Assembly: GCA_937958295.1 (NCBI GenBank)
Contig: CALFEY010000075.1
Coordinates: forward strand, 1-7,057
Direction of reading: 5' to 3'
From: an uncultured Pseudomonadota bacterium
GTDB lineage: Bacteria; Pseudomonadota; Gammaproteobacteria; Burkholderiales; Casimicrobiaceae
Length of the DNA: 7,057 bases
Part shown: positions 5,973-7,057 of the stretch, in pieces
Position numbering within the stretch: position 1 is the stretch's first letter
How the letters are laid out: every line of letters starts with the position of its first letter
Made by a program: the position numbers and the translations under genes
The notes under the pieces: generated by a model
The model's database searches: none
What the model was told of the DNA's origin: nothing
What the model saw: the letters and a program-made list of their open reading frames with translations, nothing else

Positions 5973-6419
5973 ATGAAGAAGATCCTGATGCTCCACGGCA
6001 TCAATCACAACATGTTCGGCAAGCGCGATCCGAAGCAATACGGCACGATCACGCTCGACGAGATCAATGCCGCGCTCGTGGCGCTCGGTCGGGAAGTGGG
6101 CGCGGAAGTGGAGAGCTTCCAGACCAACAGCGAAGGCGAGATGTGCGAGCGCATCCACCGCGCGTACGCCGACAAGGTGGACGGTGTGCTCATCAACGCC
6201 GGCGCATGGACGCATTACAGCTACGGTCTACGCGATGCCCTCGCGATCCTGGAGTGCCCATTCATCGAGGTGCACATGAGCAACGTCCACGCGCGCGAGG
6301 AGTTCCGCCACCACTCGGTGCTGAGCCCCATTGCAAGGGGCATCGTGGTGGGGCTCGGCGTGGACAGTTACCTGCTCGCGCTGCGGGCGGTCACGGGCAG
6401 CGCCGGCGCCACGCGCTGA
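5973..6419 (+). CDS. aroQ: Type II 3-dehydroquinate dehydratase family protein (AroQ-like, variant signature)
   Basis: The 148-residue product has the length and motif order of type II dehydroquinases, small flavodoxin-like dodecameric enzymes converting 3-dehydroquinate to 3-dehydroshikimate (EC 4.2.1.10). Its residue numbers match the Mycobacterium tuberculosis enzyme as I recall it. The functional residues are all there: Asn11, Arg18, catalytic Tyr23, Asn75, His81, Glu99, His101, Arg108 and Arg112 (INAGAWTH, then IEVHMSNVHAREEFRHHS). The N-terminal signature, normally NGPNLNLLG, is instead HGINHNMFG, and the usual SVALRDA reads SYGLRDA. These changes border the substrate lid, so activity is expected but the substrate may be a modified dehydroquinate. 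As last gene of an operon with an AroE-like dehydrogenase it more likely serves a quinate-type catabolic route than aromatic amino acid biosynthesis; the housekeeping role remains an alternative. The gene ends 20 bp from the convergent urea transporter. Confidence 0.88.
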   Translation: MKKILMLHGINHNMFGKRDPKQYGTITLDEINAALVALGREVGAEVESFQTNSEGEMCERIHRAYADKVDGVLINAGAWTHYSYGLRDALAILECPFIEVHMSNVHAREEFRHHSVLSPIARGIVVGLGVDSYLLALRAVTGSAGATR

Positions 6420-6439
6420 ACCCCGCGCCGGCGGCCGCC
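6420..6439. other. Convergent 20-bp junction with GC palindrome
   Basis: Only 20 bp separate the stop codons of the AroQ-like gene and the urea transporter. They include a perfect 10-bp palindrome, GGCGGCCGCC (6430-6439). It has no loop and no T-run, so I do not call it a terminator. Transcripts from both sides probably overlap, or end by Rho. Confidence 0.35.
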
Positions 6440-7057
6440 TTAGTCCAGACGGGGGCGGGCCAGCAGGAACAGCCACGTTACTAGCACGAACGGCGCCGTG
6501 AGCGTCGGTATCGCGAAGGGCGTGACGAGCGCATTAAGCGCGCCTTGCACGAGAACTGTGAAGATCGTGCCCACAGTGGCGTAGGCGGCCGCACGCGCCC
6601 CAGTGCCGTGGAACACCGCCCCGAGCGCGATGGCCGTGAGCACCGGGCTGAAGCCCATGAGGCCCCCCGTGACCAGTTCGCTCTCGGCGCCGAGGCTGTG
6701 CGCCGTCAGCACAGCGATCGCGGCACCGGCCACAGCCCAGGCGGCCGCGCGCAGCGAGCTCACCGCGAGGCCGGCCACGAGCAGCACGGCCGCGAGGCCG
6801 CTGCCCTTGAGGAAGACCTGCGAGATGCTCTGCAGCACACCCTCCGCGAAGGCGCCGAGGCGCAGGGGATTCGCGGCCGCGGCGTCGAGGGGCACGATGG
6901 ACGCGCTCGCGGGCAGTGCCCCCGAAGCCCCGACGAATGCATGCGTGGCGAGGAGCAGGAGCCAGGCCACGAGCACGAAGGGCGCGGTGAGGGCCGGTGC
7001 CTCCCACGTCTTGCACACCCTTGCGACCGCGAGCATGGCCACGGTGGATACTCCGCC
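6440..7057 (-). CDS. Urea transporter (UT family), C-terminal half; 5' end outside window
   Basis: The reading frame is open to the right edge, giving 205 residues plus a TAA stop (6442-6440). An in-frame ATG at 7036 exists but is internal to the family's fold. The product is strongly hydrophobic, with repeated membrane segments. It carries two copies of the urea-transporter signature xPxxTxPF: APALTAPF at residues 20-27 and IPTLTAPF at 183-190, each followed by VLVxWLxLLA. Between them lie VFLKGSGLAAVLLVAGLAVSS and GGLMGFSPVLTAIALGAVFH, typical of the second half of these two-fold pseudo-symmetric channels. The family passively conducts urea across the inner membrane, usually to supply a cytoplasmic urease. 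The captured part is the end of the first half and all of the second. Nothing links it to the neighbouring operon, which it faces tail to tail. Related short-chain amide channels are less likely because of the paired signature. Confidence 0.85.
   Translation of the reverse strand, partial: GGVSTVAMLAVARVCKTWEAPALTAPFVLVAWLLLLATHAFVGASGALPASASIVPLDAAAANPLRLGAFAEGVLQSISQVFLKGSGLAAVLLVAGLAVSSLRAAAWAVAGAAIAVLTAHSLGAESELVTGGLMGFSPVLTAIALGAVFHGTGARAAAYATVGTIFTVLVQGALNALVTPFAIPTLTAPFVLVTWLFLLARPRLD

Noticed and set aside
6430..6439. Palindrome GGCGGCCGCC as a bidirectional terminator
   Set aside because: It has no loop and no T-run on either strand; palindromes of this kind are frequent by chance in DNA of this GC content.

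Overview
This is a high-GC bacterial window with tight gene packing, frequent G/C at third codon positions, and both GTG and TTG starts. The gene content suits a Gram-negative proteobacterium, most likely betaproteobacterial. That placement is an inference from codon style and gene families, since no rRNA or other marker is present. There are seven protein genes, two of them cut by the window edges. I see no RNA gene, insertion sequence, CRISPR array or attachment site.

Layout. (1) Positions 1-2009, minus strand: a secreted protein of at least 669 residues, with a signal peptide, a glycoside hydrolase family 64-like (beta-1,3-glucanase) region, a fibronectin type III domain, and a C-terminus running off the left edge. 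(2) Positions 2119-3132, minus strand: a short ClpX-like AAA+ ATPase. It keeps the full ATPase core but has no zinc-binding domain, a changed pore loop, no RKH loop, and a YGF tripeptide where ClpX has IGF. (3) Positions 3237-6419, plus strand: a compact, probably single-transcript set of four genes with gaps of 13, 10 and 37 bp. They encode a shikimate/quinate dehydrogenase-like protein, an enoyl-CoA hydratase, a Gfo/Idh/MocA oxidoreductase and a type II 3-dehydroquinate dehydratase homologue. (4) Positions 6440-7057, minus strand: the C-terminal half of a urea transporter, convergent with the operon.

How the genes may work together. The four-gene operon combines two dehydrogenase folds, a dehydroquinate dehydratase and a CoA-thioester hydratase. 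The AroE-like protein has lost both serines that bind the shikimate carboxylate. The AroQ-like protein keeps every catalytic residue but has a changed substrate-lid signature. This looks more like a specialised, probably catabolic, pathway for a quinate- or cyclitol-like compound than a duplicated shikimate pathway. That is inference; no transporter or regulator for it lies in the window.

The ClpX-like ATPase is the other notable item. It is divergently transcribed from the operon across about 104 bp. Its altered loops suggest it does not act as a standard ClpXP unfoldase.
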